Shown piece after piece: positions 1 through 9,472 of a stretch of DNA of 64,000 nucleotides. The stretch lies in the IMG/VR virus record IMGVR_UViG_3300023179_000071, positions 17,877 to 81,876 of that record, one strand, 5' to 3'. Each line of letters begins with the position of its first letter. The stretch's first letter is position 1. The DNA is from a virus. The position numbers were made by a program, and so were the translations under genes. The notes under the pieces are model-generated. The model saw only the letters and a program-made list of their open reading frames with translations, made no database searches and had not been told where the DNA came from.

Positions 1-1
1 T

Positions 2-733
2 ATTTTGCGTACACGCAAATACATTATTGATGATGCGGAATTTGATATTCGGAGCATAAGCAACGATTGGTATGTTAATAGAACGCTGTATATTAGTTAT
101 CCTGGTCATTATGATTTATATGTGAAATTAGTTGATCCATCTAATAATACAATTCTATCAGAAGATCATATGTGTTTTGATATAGATAATATTATTAATA
201 TGCCCACACCAACGCCCACAGTCACCCCAACACCACCCAGACATTCTGTATCATTCGATGATGGTCCTACTCTTAAGATACAAAATTGTGAAAGTTGTGT
301 TAAAGTATTTGTGGGGGCCACTGCTAATAATCTTAATATTGGTGATAACTACTACTACGAATTTAGCGTATTCGAAAAAGGAGAATCGTTACCAAGAGAT
401 ACTGATAATGAAACAGGAACTCTATTTGAACCCGGCTCTGGCTACTTATCAACAGGATATAGCACACAGAAATTCGGCACATACATAAGTGTTTCAGACA
501 AAGTACGAACCATTATAGAAGTTAGACTCATTAATCTAACAACAGGTGTTGTATCATCATCATATTTAACATTAGCAGTATGTGATGAAAATTATTGTGA
601 TCCACCAGTAACTCCAACTCCAACATCCACACCAGTCAGAGTTAATTATCCTCCGAGACCTACTCCTAGCGTTACATCCACTATAACATCTACGCCAACT
701 ACCACTCCAACTCCAACAATTTCAAAAATTTGA
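2..733 (+). CDS. Modular virion protein with Thr/Pro linkers, 5'-truncated by window edge
   Basis: The frame is open to the left edge, so this is the 3' part of a longer gene; a TTG at 5 is not convincing as a start. The visible 242 residues hold a beta-rich segment, a short linker of Thr-Pro repeats (about nt 200-240), and a second beta-rich module starting near the Cys pair CESC and ending near CDENYC. A Thr/Pro/Ser-rich tail follows (nt 607-727). The same plan of Cys-bounded beta module followed by a Thr-Pro linker recurs in the proteins at 1019-2197 and 4853-9472. I infer a tail or fibre surface protein from its neighbours; no enzyme motif is visible. Confidence 0.7.
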   Translation: MLRTRKYIIDDAEFDIRSISNDWYVNRTLYISYPGHYDLYVKLVDPSNNTILSEDHMCFDIDNIINMPTPTPTVTPTPPRHSVSFDDGPTLKIQNCESCVKVFVGATANNLNIGDNYYYEFSVFEKGESLPRDTDNETGTLFEPGSGYLSTGYSTQKFGTYISVSDKVRTIIEVRLINLTTGVVSSSYLTLAVCDENYCDPPVTPTPTSTPVRVNYPPRPTPSVTSTITSTPTTTPTPTISKI

Positions 734-748
734 TTAGGAATATAAATT

Positions 749-970
749 ATGCCCTCACAACAATATGGTTCTGATTTTTTAACAAGATTGGTAATGCCCA
801 CAAATAAAAAATATTTACCATATCCATGGAAATGGAAAATAAATCTTACTGATCAGAGCTATACTCCAATAGAAGGCTCTGCAAGCTATTTCCAGAGCTT
901 AAGACAAGTTCCTGGTAATTATCGTTTAGTCACATCTAATGGTAGCGGCGGTTTTGCAGAGACCGCTTAG
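749..970 (+). CDS. Small hypothetical protein of the virion block
   Basis: A 73-residue ORF that begins 15 bases after the previous stop, with a purine-rich AGGAA about eight bases before the ATG. It is polar, has no membrane segment or signal peptide, and contains a Trp/Tyr/Pro-rich patch (PYPWKWKINL). It sits in line with the large virion genes and is most likely co-transcribed with them. I do not recognise it. It could be a small structural protein or a remnant of a larger one. Confidence 0.5.
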   Translation: MPSQQYGSDFLTRLVMPTNKKYLPYPWKWKINLTDQSYTPIEGSASYFQSLRQVPGNYRLVTSNGSGGFAETA

Positions 971-1018
971 GTGTAATATATTGTGTGTCAGCTCATTTTG
1001 CAAAAAGAGTGATCAATT

Positions 1019-2197
1019 ATGACCGTATCAGAAACCATATCTAATCAGGTAGAAATCATAGAGTATAATGGATATAATAGGCCATTATTTTTTGAATTTA
1101 TACTATCTAATACAACAATACCAAAAGGGCTAAAAGATTTTAGTATAAAGGGTATTGGAATTGGACTAACGGTAAATAACTTCACTATTAATGGTGGCAC
1201 AACAGAATATTCAGTTGCACCAACTGTGGAAATTACCGGAGGAGGAGGATCAGGAGCCAAAGCTATTGCTATTTTAAATACCTCCAAGATTGTATCTGGC
1301 ATACAAATTACCGATCCCGGTCAAGACTATACTTCTGCACCAACCATTACATTCAGTGGTGGCACAATATCAAAAGCTGGAACAAATCCCACAGGAACAG
1401 GTATTTTTAACAAGCCAACTAATTTTATTCCGCCGCCATCATCCTTGAAACCCAATACTTATGTTTGGATATTAGAAAAGGGAGCATACTTAACACAAGG
1501 AGAAGACCAAGATTGGTTATATTTGGAAGATCTAACTATTCTTATGACAAAAATTAGTAAAATCTATACCACCAATAGTAGGGGTGAATTTTTAGTTAAT
1601 CAAACTAGTAATATTAATGATAGATTAAATCAGATTCATGAGATTATTAATGGTAAAGGATACATTGTGATTAGTGATCCTAGAACCAGCTTGCCCTATG
1701 TGTGGTATGAGTATTTTCCAAAAATATCATCTACACCCCAAGGTAGAGTTACATTTAATATTGAAGAGTGCTACATAATCAACAAACAAAATACAGACTT
1801 TATTGATAATACCGCCAAAGCTATCAAATTAGGAGATCAGCGTCATGGCACATGCATGAAAGATCTCTCGGCAACCATCTCAGTAGTTGTAGACCTGACA
1901 GATCTGCAAAAAAATAAAGACTATCATATTCATTTAGATAGTTTAAATAAAGATGTATACTTTATTGAACAAGATATATACCTTAATAATAATCAATTAG
2001 CTAATCACTCTGTATATGCTAAATTAAAATTTTTAGAACATAATGTTAATAATATATTTGATATTAGAGTTAGTTTAAATATTGGAAATAATGAAATTGA
2101 TAGAGATATTCTTAGTATATATGTAGATTGTCCTCCGCGCCCAGAGCCTACTCCAACACCACGACCAGCTCAACCAGTAGTAAGGATTGTGGAATAA
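1019..2197 (+). CDS. Putative tail/fibre protein with Gly-rich beta repeat and Cys-bounded module
   Basis: This 392-residue protein starts at an ATG preceded by AAGAGTGA. Residues about 65-125 contain two copies of a motif common in phage and secreted beta-rich proteins, of the kind Y-x-x-A-P-T-V/I-x-I/F-x-G-G, separated by a Gly-rich turn (GGGGSGAKA). The C-terminal third, from the Cys near HGTCMKDL to VDCPPRP, resembles the module of the neighbouring proteins: a Cys start, a run of hydrophobic strands (VVVDLTDLQKNKDY), a Cys end, then TPTPRP. The role is inferred to be structural, on the virion surface. The next gene starts four bases after the stop. Confidence 0.7.
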   Translation: MTVSETISNQVEIIEYNGYNRPLFFEFILSNTTIPKGLKDFSIKGIGIGLTVNNFTINGGTTEYSVAPTVEITGGGGSGAKAIAILNTSKIVSGIQITDPGQDYTSAPTITFSGGTISKAGTNPTGTGIFNKPTNFIPPPSSLKPNTYVWILEKGAYLTQGEDQDWLYLEDLTILMTKISKIYTTNSRGEFLVNQTSNINDRLNQIHEIINGKGYIVISDPRTSLPYVWYEYFPKISSTPQGRVTFNIEECYIINKQNTDFIDNTAKAIKLGDQRHGTCMKDLSATISVVVDLTDLQKNKDYHIHLDSLNKDVYFIEQDIYLNNNQLANHSVYAKLKFLEHNVNNIFDIRVSLNIGNNEIDRDILSIYVDCPPRPEPTPTPRPAQPVVRIVE

Positions 2198-2200
2198 ACT

Positions 2201-4819
2201 ATGAAACTTAATGCAACATATACTCTTAGTACCGGCACAACTGTTGATCCAGCATATCTTAATCCGTCTTTTGAGATATTAGGTGACGATAGTGATGCTT
2301 TTACTAGTAGTACAAAAGTAAAAAGTTCAGCAAATTCTGCAACTTATAGTAGTCCATCAACTAGCCATGTTGCGACCACAGAAGCTGGCATTGTTATGGA
2401 TTTGGGTTCACTAAAAACAGTATCGTTTATTAGGATCAAGGGTACACTAGGTATAGAGTATGGCACAGGATCATTCTCAACATCAGCAGGCAATCCTATA
2501 GTAACATATATTTATGGAAATACTGCTGATAAAACATCAACAACTAACGTTAAAAATTTTGGGTCATCTAATAAATTTGTGTCTGGTCAGAATGGAATAT
2601 TTACATCTGTTGGTGATTTAGAATATATATTTGTTGATGATACTTATCAGTGCTCAAATGGTTCTACAGCTTTTCCTTCTCCTATTCCATCTACTCTTCC
2701 TAAATTTTTTGATACTAATCAAACAGCAAGATACAAAATTCAATATAGCGTTACTGGTAATGCATATCTAGATTTTCAAGATAATATTATCACAGCTCCA
2801 AGCGGACAAGCTCTTGATCTTACTGTGCAATTACCAGGTGGCGTAGGACAAATAAGATATATTAAATTAAGTTGTGTTGGATCAACATCTAATCCTATTA
2901 AACGTACATTTAGCTATAAAACATCATCAACTATCAATGATGCGTATACTGTTCTGGCAAAACTAGAACCTAACAATATAGATTCCGGTACACTCAATTA
3001 CTTCTATAATACTAATGTTGCGGACTATTATCCAAGAGCCCCTATTGATTTAGGGGCACCTACAGTTGTTGATGCTGTAGCTATAAGGCTATATAATTTT
3101 AATAGCGCTTTCATTGGTCTAGCATATTCGATTGACGGAACCAACTATACGAATATATCTACTAGTACGAATATACCTATTAGTGGAGGGACCATATATC
3201 ATCTGTCTAATTCTATTACAGCACGATATGTTGCTCTTACCGCAGTAGATTATGGTTCATGGAATGGTACTCAATATTCGTGGTTTGGGTACTATAGTTT
3301 CTGGGTAGGGAAAAGATCAGCCTGTCCATATATAACTTTTAATAGCTCGTCGAACATAACAACAACCGGCGGCTCTATTATAGATAGTTTTTTAACACTA
3401 TCATCCTTTTATGCTGACGATGGTACTGTAGCGCCCAATATTTTTCTTACACAGGATCTTCCTGCAACTACACAATCATCTTTAGGAAGAGCAGCATTCG
3501 TTGCAAATGGATATGTTGATCAAGGAGGATCAGTATCCTTTCAGTGGCAAAAGAAAGAATCTGGGGCATCATCATTTGTGAACATAGTAAATCCTAGTAC
3601 CACGCCCAATTATTTAGAGCTGAATAATTTAACGAGCGCTGCGGACAATGGAGATCAATACCGAGTAATATTATCTGCTCCTGGAGCTACTAGTGTTACT
3701 AGTAGTGTTACAACACTAACTGTGCCAGCAACTTCAGCTGCATACTCTTTGTCTTCTTTTATTAATGATACCCCATCCATACTTTATAATAACATTATTG
3801 AAGAAGGTCAAACATTAAAAGTTAATATTACTGGTAGTAAAGCTCCTGAAACTTTTAGTTCCAATTCTATTACAGTATATTGGAGAAGATTAGGTTCTGC
3901 ATCTGATACTGATTTTAATAGTGGTATTCCAGGAGGATTAGTAACTCTAACGGGTATAGGAGGATCTACTACTCCACAAACAGTTACTGGTCAACTATCA
4001 TTAATAGTTAAGGCTGACTCTCTTACAGAGGGATCAGAAAATTTTCTTATAGCATTCTATGATGATAGTTTATATAGTAATGAAATCTCAAGAACCAGCA
4101 CATTTACAATTTCTGATACCAGCACAGGAGGCGCTCTGCCAGAAATTTCTACAACACCTACAGCAACTCCGCCAGCTACTCCTACTTCAACGCGCCCATT
4201 ACCTTCAGCAACCAAAGATTCTCAAGGATGTTTTATTATTCCATTTAAGGAACTAATTTCAAAAACTCCAACTCGCACACAAACACCAACTCCAACAAGT
4301 ACCATCACAACAACTCCAACAGTTACTCCAACTAGAACTTCGTATCCTCCTAATACTCCTAGCGCAACTAAAACTCGCACACCAACTCCAACTCCAACAA
4401 TTCAGCCAACCAATACTCCACGACTAAGTCAAACTCCAACACAAACGCCTACTCCGACCAAGACACCAACAAATACGCCTACTAATACTCAAACCCCTAG
4501 TAACACCTCCACCGGTCCTGTCACACCAACACCAACAACAACTAGTACTGTTACAAGATCATCAACACCCACCCCCACAAAAACACCTCAGCCATCAGGA
4601 ACTCCCACACAAACCCCATCTTGTACTGGTACTCCATTTTCCACACCAACATCTTCTCCACCACCATCGCCCACTCCACAATGTCCACTAAGCTCTATTC
4701 CATCATGCCCACCGTGTTATGATGCTATAGTAGTGGAAACTATTATTATTAGTGGATGTTCTCAAGAAATATGGGATTGTGTTTATATTCCAAATTGTGG
4801 TCAAAATATTCAGGTATAG
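2201..4819 (+). CDS. Large modular virion protein: Ig-like and Calx-beta-like domains plus Thr/Pro linker
   Basis: This 872-residue protein appears to be built from separate modules. Residues about 1-390 are beta-rich with discoidin-like stretches (MDLGSLKTVSFIRIKG; ARYVALTAVDYGSWNG). An Ig-like domain follows near 435-505 (SFQWQKKESG, ending with the usual YRVILS strand). A Calx-beta-like domain lies near 515-640, with the typical LTEGSENFLIAFYD strand. After it comes a Thr/Pro linker of about 140 codons (nt 4265-4680). The end is a short Cys-rich tail with eight cysteines. All named folds bind ligands or act as spacers in secreted proteins, so an adhesin-like virion role is likely. Fold names rest on strand patterns only. 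Confidence 0.75.
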   Translation: MKLNATYTLSTGTTVDPAYLNPSFEILGDDSDAFTSSTKVKSSANSATYSSPSTSHVATTEAGIVMDLGSLKTVSFIRIKGTLGIEYGTGSFSTSAGNPIVTYIYGNTADKTSTTNVKNFGSSNKFVSGQNGIFTSVGDLEYIFVDDTYQCSNGSTAFPSPIPSTLPKFFDTNQTARYKIQYSVTGNAYLDFQDNIITAPSGQALDLTVQLPGGVGQIRYIKLSCVGSTSNPIKRTFSYKTSSTINDAYTVLAKLEPNNIDSGTLNYFYNTNVADYYPRAPIDLGAPTVVDAVAIRLYNFNSAFIGLAYSIDGTNYTNISTSTNIPISGGTIYHLSNSITARYVALTAVDYGSWNGTQYSWFGYYSFWVGKRSACPYITFNSSSNITTTGGSIIDSFLTLSSFYADDGTVAPNIFLTQDLPATTQSSLGRAAFVANGYVDQGGSVSFQWQKKESGASSFVNIVNPSTTPNYLELNNLTSAADNGDQYRVILSAPGATSVTSSVTTLTVPATSAAYSLSSFINDTPSILYNNIIEEGQTLKVNITGSKAPETFSSNSITVYWRRLGSASDTDFNSGIPGGLVTLTGIGGSTTPQTVTGQLSLIVKADSLTEGSENFLIAFYDDSLYSNEISRTSTFTISDTSTGGALPEISTTPTATPPATPTSTRPLPSATKDSQGCFIIPFKELISKTPTRTQTPTPTSTITTTPTVTPTRTSYPPNTPSATKTRTPTPTPTIQPTNTPRLSQTPTQTPTPTKTPTNTPTNTQTPSNTSTGPVTPTPTTTSTVTRSSTPTPTKTPQPSGTPTQTPSCTGTPFSTPTSSPPPSPTPQCPLSSIPSCPPCYDAIVVETIIISGCSQEIWDCVYIPNCGQNIQV
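4265..4680 (+). repeat. Mucin-like Thr/Pro low-complexity linker (coding)
   Basis: About 139 codons of mostly alternating Thr and Pro with some Ser, Gln, Asn, Lys and Arg, inside the protein at 2201-4819. Thr codons vary (ACT, ACA, ACC, ACG), so the repetition is at protein level more than at DNA level. This suggests selection for composition and not recent slippage. Confidence 0.9.
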
Positions 4820-4852
4820 ATGGGGTATAAGTAGTTAGTAAAAGGATTTTTT

Positions 4853-7800
4853 ATGCAAGAAATTACTGTAAACACATGCGAATGCCCATTTGAGGTTTCC
4901 GCTATTATCGATCTTTCTGATCTTGTGCCAGGAACCGTCTATACATATAAGCTATCCTTGATGAATGCGGGAAATGCTGTTTTTCATCCATCTCAAGGAG
5001 AATTTTTAGCTGATCAAACTAATGACACATTAAATGTTACTATTTATTTAAAAGATAATCCTAATAATTATTATCTCATTAATCTAGAACTATATGATCC
5101 ATATTATAATCAAACTAGAAGACAAATAGTATGTATTAGAAATATGGGAACAAATAATTGTGGCGCTACTCAATGTACACCCACACCCACAGCAACCCCC
5201 ACACGACGCCCATACATACTGGATAAGCATTTGGATATAGCTAATTATAAGATTAGCTCGTCCGAGAATAAGGTTTTCGGAGCTTCAAAATCTACTATTA
5301 CTGTTGGTGATTGGGTAGAATTTTTAAATAGTGTTGCTCAATATGATGATCTTAATGCGTTATGGAAACCACAAATGGAAAGTGATCTAAATTGTGGTAT
5401 TAAGCGTACTTATGATGGGTTTTTCTATGTTTATAGCATTGACGGATGTGATCAAGATGTATTCGGTTGTTATCCTGATGATTCAGAACACGCTAATAGA
5501 ACTATAAGTTATGTAAGTTGGAGTGATCTTGCTAGATATATTAATTGGATTCATAACGACAAACCAAAAGGGCGCCAGGGACCAGAAACAACAGAAGATG
5601 GATCGTATCCGTTATATGGTAACAGATATGCTGCTCCTGGTATCCCTTACCGTCCTGGGGCAAGGTTCTGGTTGGATACAACAACAGTAATCCAAGCCTG
5701 CCCAATCACTGCAACACCAACTAATACTCCTACACCATCAGTAACTATAGGATTAACTCCAACAGCTACCCCAACCACAACTCCTACTAGAACACCAACA
5801 TCTAGCGTTACTCCTCCGTTATCAACACCCACACCAACACAAACATCCACAACAACAGCAACACTATCTCAGACTCCCACAATATCTATTACGGCATCTA
5901 TTACGGCTACGCCGAGTAAAACACCACCTAATACCCCTAATGCTACTCCAACAACCACATTAACGCTCACAGCCACACCAACCAATACTCCGTCCAATCT
6001 AGCAACAGGTATAAGGATTACACAACATCCAGATATAGATGCATTTACAGTAGTTGGTATTAATAAAACTATTAGCGTATTAGCAGTTGCTGTTCCTAAT
6101 ACAATTACTTTATTATATCAATGGCAAAGAAGCACGGACTCTGGATCATCATGGTCCACTATTTCTGGAGCAACATCTAGTTCATATACTATTACTAATA
6201 CATTATTAGTCAATAGCGGAGATAAGTATCGTGTTGTAGTTAGCGGAATAGCTCCTCCAGGATTGAACAATCCGACGCCAGTGGTAAGTAATGAAAGCAC
6301 CCTATCTGTTTCACAAGCTATTATTACTATAGTAAATCATCCATCTAATGTTGTCACTGCTGATGTTACAGCATCATTTAGCGTATCTGCTACTATTAAT
6401 CCATCATACTGCACACTATCTTATCAGTGGCAAAGAAGTACCGATGGTGGACTTAATTTCTCCACCCTTTCTGGAGCAACATCATCTACTCTCAATTTAA
6501 CTGGACTAACTAGCGCTAGTAATGGTTATGTTTATAGAGTAGTAGTATCTGGTAACGGAGGTGCAGATTCGGTAACTAGTAATACAGCAATATTGAGTGT
6601 TACAGCGCCAGAAATTTCTATAACATCTCAACCCAATAATGCTGTCTCTGTTGATGCTAGTGCTATTTTCTCAGTATCGGCCATTATTACTAATCTTTCG
6701 TCTCCGTATACTTTATTCTATCAATGGGAGAGAAGTATCGATAGCGGTTTAACTTTCCAAACTATAACAGGGGCTACATCGGCTAGTTATTCTATTAGTA
6801 GTGTAACAGCAGCTGCAAATGGATATTATTATCGTGTTGTAATAACATCAAACGTCGGCTCCTCACCAGCAACGTCTAATTCTGCCCAATTAATTGTTAA
6901 CGATGATTATGGTGCTCTACTAGTTTGGGGCTCTAATTCCAATAATCAATTAAACTTTAGTGGTAGCACAACCATACCAAGATTTACAACTAATAATACT
7001 AGAATTTATAGATCTGGTTCTGTCGGTCAAAACCATGCTTTGTTCATCAATGCTAGTGGTATTCTGGAAGGATACGGTATTAACACACTAGGACAGTCCA
7101 GTGGAAGTAATACCAATCAGGTATTAAAAGTAGCTACAAAGTATAATCACAATATTATTATTAAAACAGAAACAGTTAGTGGTAATTCATTGAATAGATT
7201 ATATACATGGGGATCTAATCTTTATGGTCAGTGTGGACAAGGAGTATCGTCATCGTTTATATCGTCTCCACTCAGCATATCCGGAGATAGTAATAATTAT
7301 ATTGATATTGCAACTGGTGAGAATCATAGTTTGGCCGTAAGAGATAATGGTATGATGGTATCATGTGGACGTAATGATGCTGGTCAGCTTGGTATAGGCA
7401 ACAATAATAGCCAAACATCATTTGTTACTGTTAGTGGTAATGTAGCAAGTGTATCTTGCGGACAATCTCATTCTGCTGCTATTAATACTAATGGATTATT
7501 ATATACATGGGGTAATAATAGTACTGGTCAATTAGGACTAAATGATACATCTCCTAGAACAAGTCCTGTGCTTGTTAGTGGAGTTAACTGGACAAAAGTT
7601 GTTTGCGGACAAAATTTCACAGCAGCATTAAATAGTAATAATGAATTATATACTTGGGGAGATAATAGCGTTGGACAATTAGGTATTGGTAATACATTAT
7701 CTACGGGCATACCGATACAGGTTAGTGGAACTTGGCATGATATTAGTGCTGGTAATCTACATATGCTTGGTATACAGAGCGACGGAACACTATGGGCCTG

Positions 7801-9472
7801 GGGAAATAATGTACAAAATCAAATAGGAGACAATACATCGACTCAGAGAAATGCTCCTGTTAGAGTAGGTAGCGCAACAGATACACAGTGGGAAAATATT
7901 TATGCTGGAGGCAACAGTTCATCTGCTACCCGTTTAGGAGCAATTATAACAATCTCATCTCAACCTACAGGAGTAGAGTCAAGAAATGGAACAGCTTCAT
8001 TTAGTGTAGCTGCAAATATTACATCAGGAGCATCGTTATCATACCAGTGGCAAGTTAGCTCAAACACAGGATCTTCTTTCTCTGATATTATCGGAGCAAC
8101 CTCAACAACTCTTAATTTATCAAGTCTAAATAGTGGATTTAATAGTTATCGATATCGCTGCATAGTGTCTGGATCTCAAGAAGCCTATCCGTTAGCTTCT
8201 AGTAGTACAGTCTTAACAGAGCGTAGCGCAACAGTATGGTATAGAGGCACGGCCGCAACAGACGGAGCTATTCCCGGTACTGTTACAGCATGGACGGAGT
8301 GGAATTATACAAGTGATTCTTGGAGATATAATTCTACTAGTGTTCGTAGAACTTCATCTGCTACAGGTGCGTTTGCTAAAACTAATGGAACCACACTGAA
8401 ACAAATGGTACGATGTGGACCCAATACATTTGCATTTTTACTTTCTGATGGTAATGTATGGTCTACTAGCTCATCGAGCTTTTATGATTCTCTTGGGGGA
8501 ACAGTACCTACATTTACCGCACCAAATCCAACCGGAGAGACTATAGTTAAGATTATTGGTAACTATGGAGTATATAGCACTAGTAGCGTGTATTCAAGAG
8601 CATTCTTATGGGGCCTTAGCAGTAGTGGTAAGTTGTACGCATTAACGTATAATTGGAATGGTACCGGATATGGCTCATGGATTCGTATAGGATCAAATTT
8701 ATTATTCTCTGATGCTGCTGCTATCCAATTTACTGGAACATATTATCCAACAGTGCTGGCAATCTCAGCTACTGATGGCACACTATACGGATGGGGAGAC
8801 CAAAGACTCATTTCTGCTTCAACTACTAGTCCAGGAGCTATGTCATCTATCGACACAGCTCCTGTTAGAATTAATACAGATACATGGTCAGCAGTAGCTG
8901 GTAATAATGGAGGATTTTTTGGTATTAAGAGCGATGGTGCGGTATATCGTATTGTTGGGTTATGGAGTGGAGGCACAGTAAGCGGGTTAAACGGTGGAAC
9001 TACTACATCGTTTACTACCGGTACATTATCCTCATGGTCTGGTGGTTATGTTGTTCCTGTCTTAGTAGATAATAGTACTGCTTATACAAAATTGGCTGCA
9101 AATGGAACTATGCTTATAGGATACGATATCAATAATAAATTACATATTAATTCTAATTTCTCTACTGCTAGAAACTTACCAACTGGCTGGAATAATATTA
9201 CAGAAATTATACCGGGTTCTAATACAGCAGCTCAAGGCACTCTAATTATGACAGATAATTATACTAGCGCTAATAATATTGCTATGATAACTGCTGGTAC
9301 TACGCCGGTGTATAACCAGTACGGAATTGCAGCTGGAACACTTTGGACTAATACCACCACATGGGGTACCGGATTAACAGCTCCATCAACTCCAATACCT
9401 ATCAGATCAGATTTCAAATATGCCACACCAGATCTATCCACTGGTTACTGGCTAGTACTAAAGGATGATTAA
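4853..9472 (+). CDS. Giant modular virion protein: FGE-like domain, Ig-like repeats and RCC1 propeller
   Basis: A 1539-residue protein starting at an ATG after AAAAGGA. Order of parts: Cys-bounded beta module (1-105); short Thr-Pro linker; a domain like the N-terminal part of FGE/SUMF1 proteins (about 125-285; WVEFLNSVAQYDDLNALW, YVSWSDLARYINWIHN, TTEDGSYPLYG); a linker of about 95 codons; three Ig-like repeats (390-680, each with YQW(Q/E)RS); an RCC1-type propeller (690-1035; blades such as YTWGNNSTGQLGL and YTWGDNSVGQLGIG); a fourth Ig-like repeat; and a degenerate second propeller to the end. The FGE-like part stops after ARFWL and lacks the rest of that fold. Its stop overlaps the next start (TAATG). 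Likely an exposed receptor-binding or decoration protein. Confidence 0.85.
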   Translation: MQEITVNTCECPFEVSAIIDLSDLVPGTVYTYKLSLMNAGNAVFHPSQGEFLADQTNDTLNVTIYLKDNPNNYYLINLELYDPYYNQTRRQIVCIRNMGTNNCGATQCTPTPTATPTRRPYILDKHLDIANYKISSSENKVFGASKSTITVGDWVEFLNSVAQYDDLNALWKPQMESDLNCGIKRTYDGFFYVYSIDGCDQDVFGCYPDDSEHANRTISYVSWSDLARYINWIHNDKPKGRQGPETTEDGSYPLYGNRYAAPGIPYRPGARFWLDTTTVIQACPITATPTNTPTPSVTIGLTPTATPTTTPTRTPTSSVTPPLSTPTPTQTSTTTATLSQTPTISITASITATPSKTPPNTPNATPTTTLTLTATPTNTPSNLATGIRITQHPDIDAFTVVGINKTISVLAVAVPNTITLLYQWQRSTDSGSSWSTISGATSSSYTITNTLLVNSGDKYRVVVSGIAPPGLNNPTPVVSNESTLSVSQAIITIVNHPSNVVTADVTASFSVSATINPSYCTLSYQWQRSTDGGLNFSTLSGATSSTLNLTGLTSASNGYVYRVVVSGNGGADSVTSNTAILSVTAPEISITSQPNNAVSVDASAIFSVSAIITNLSSPYTLFYQWERSIDSGLTFQTITGATSASYSISSVTAAANGYYYRVVITSNVGSSPATSNSAQLIVNDDYGALLVWGSNSNNQLNFSGSTTIPRFTTNNTRIYRSGSVGQNHALFINASGILEGYGINTLGQSSGSNTNQVLKVATKYNHNIIIKTETVSGNSLNRLYTWGSNLYGQCGQGVSSSFISSPLSISGDSNNYIDIATGENHSLAVRDNGMMVSCGRNDAGQLGIGNNNSQTSFVTVSGNVASVSCGQSHSAAINTNGLLYTWGNNSTGQLGLNDTSPRTSPVLVSGVNWTKVVCGQNFTAALNSNNELYTWGDNSVGQLGIGNTLSTGIPIQVSGTWHDISAGNLHMLGIQSDGTLWAWGNNVQNQIGDNTSTQRNAPVRVGSATDTQWENIYAGGNSSSATRLGAIITISSQPTGVESRNGTASFSVAANITSGASLSYQWQVSSNTGSSFSDIIGATSTTLNLSSLNSGFNSYRYRCIVSGSQEAYPLASSSTVLTERSATVWYRGTAATDGAIPGTVTAWTEWNYTSDSWRYNSTSVRRTSSATGAFAKTNGTTLKQMVRCGPNTFAFLLSDGNVWSTSSSSFYDSLGGTVPTFTAPNPTGETIVKIIGNYGVYSTSSVYSRAFLWGLSSSGKLYALTYNWNGTGYGSWIRIGSNLLFSDAAAIQFTGTYYPTVLAISATDGTLYGWGDQRLISASTTSPGAMSSIDTAPVRINTDTWSAVAGNNGGFFGIKSDGAVYRIVGLWSGGTVSGLNGGTTTSFTTGTLSSWSGGYVVPVLVDNSTAYTKLAANGTMLIGYDINNKLHINSNFSTARNLPTGWNNITEIIPGSNTAAQGTLIMTDNYTSANNIAMITAGTTPVYNQYGIAAGTLWTNTTTWGTGLTAPSTPIPIRSDFKYATPDLSTGYWLVLKDD
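5708..5994 (+). repeat. Mucin-like Thr/Pro low-complexity linker (coding)
   Basis: About 95 codons rich in Thr and Pro joining the FGE-like domain to the first Ig-like repeat of the 1539-residue virion protein. The opposite strand shows a Val/Gly-rich open frame here, which is only a shadow of the repeat. Confidence 0.9.

Noticed and set aside
4853-9472. Diversity-generating retroelement target
   Set aside because: No reverse transcriptase, accessory protein or template repeat is visible in the window, and the FGE-like domain is truncated and not at the C-terminus.
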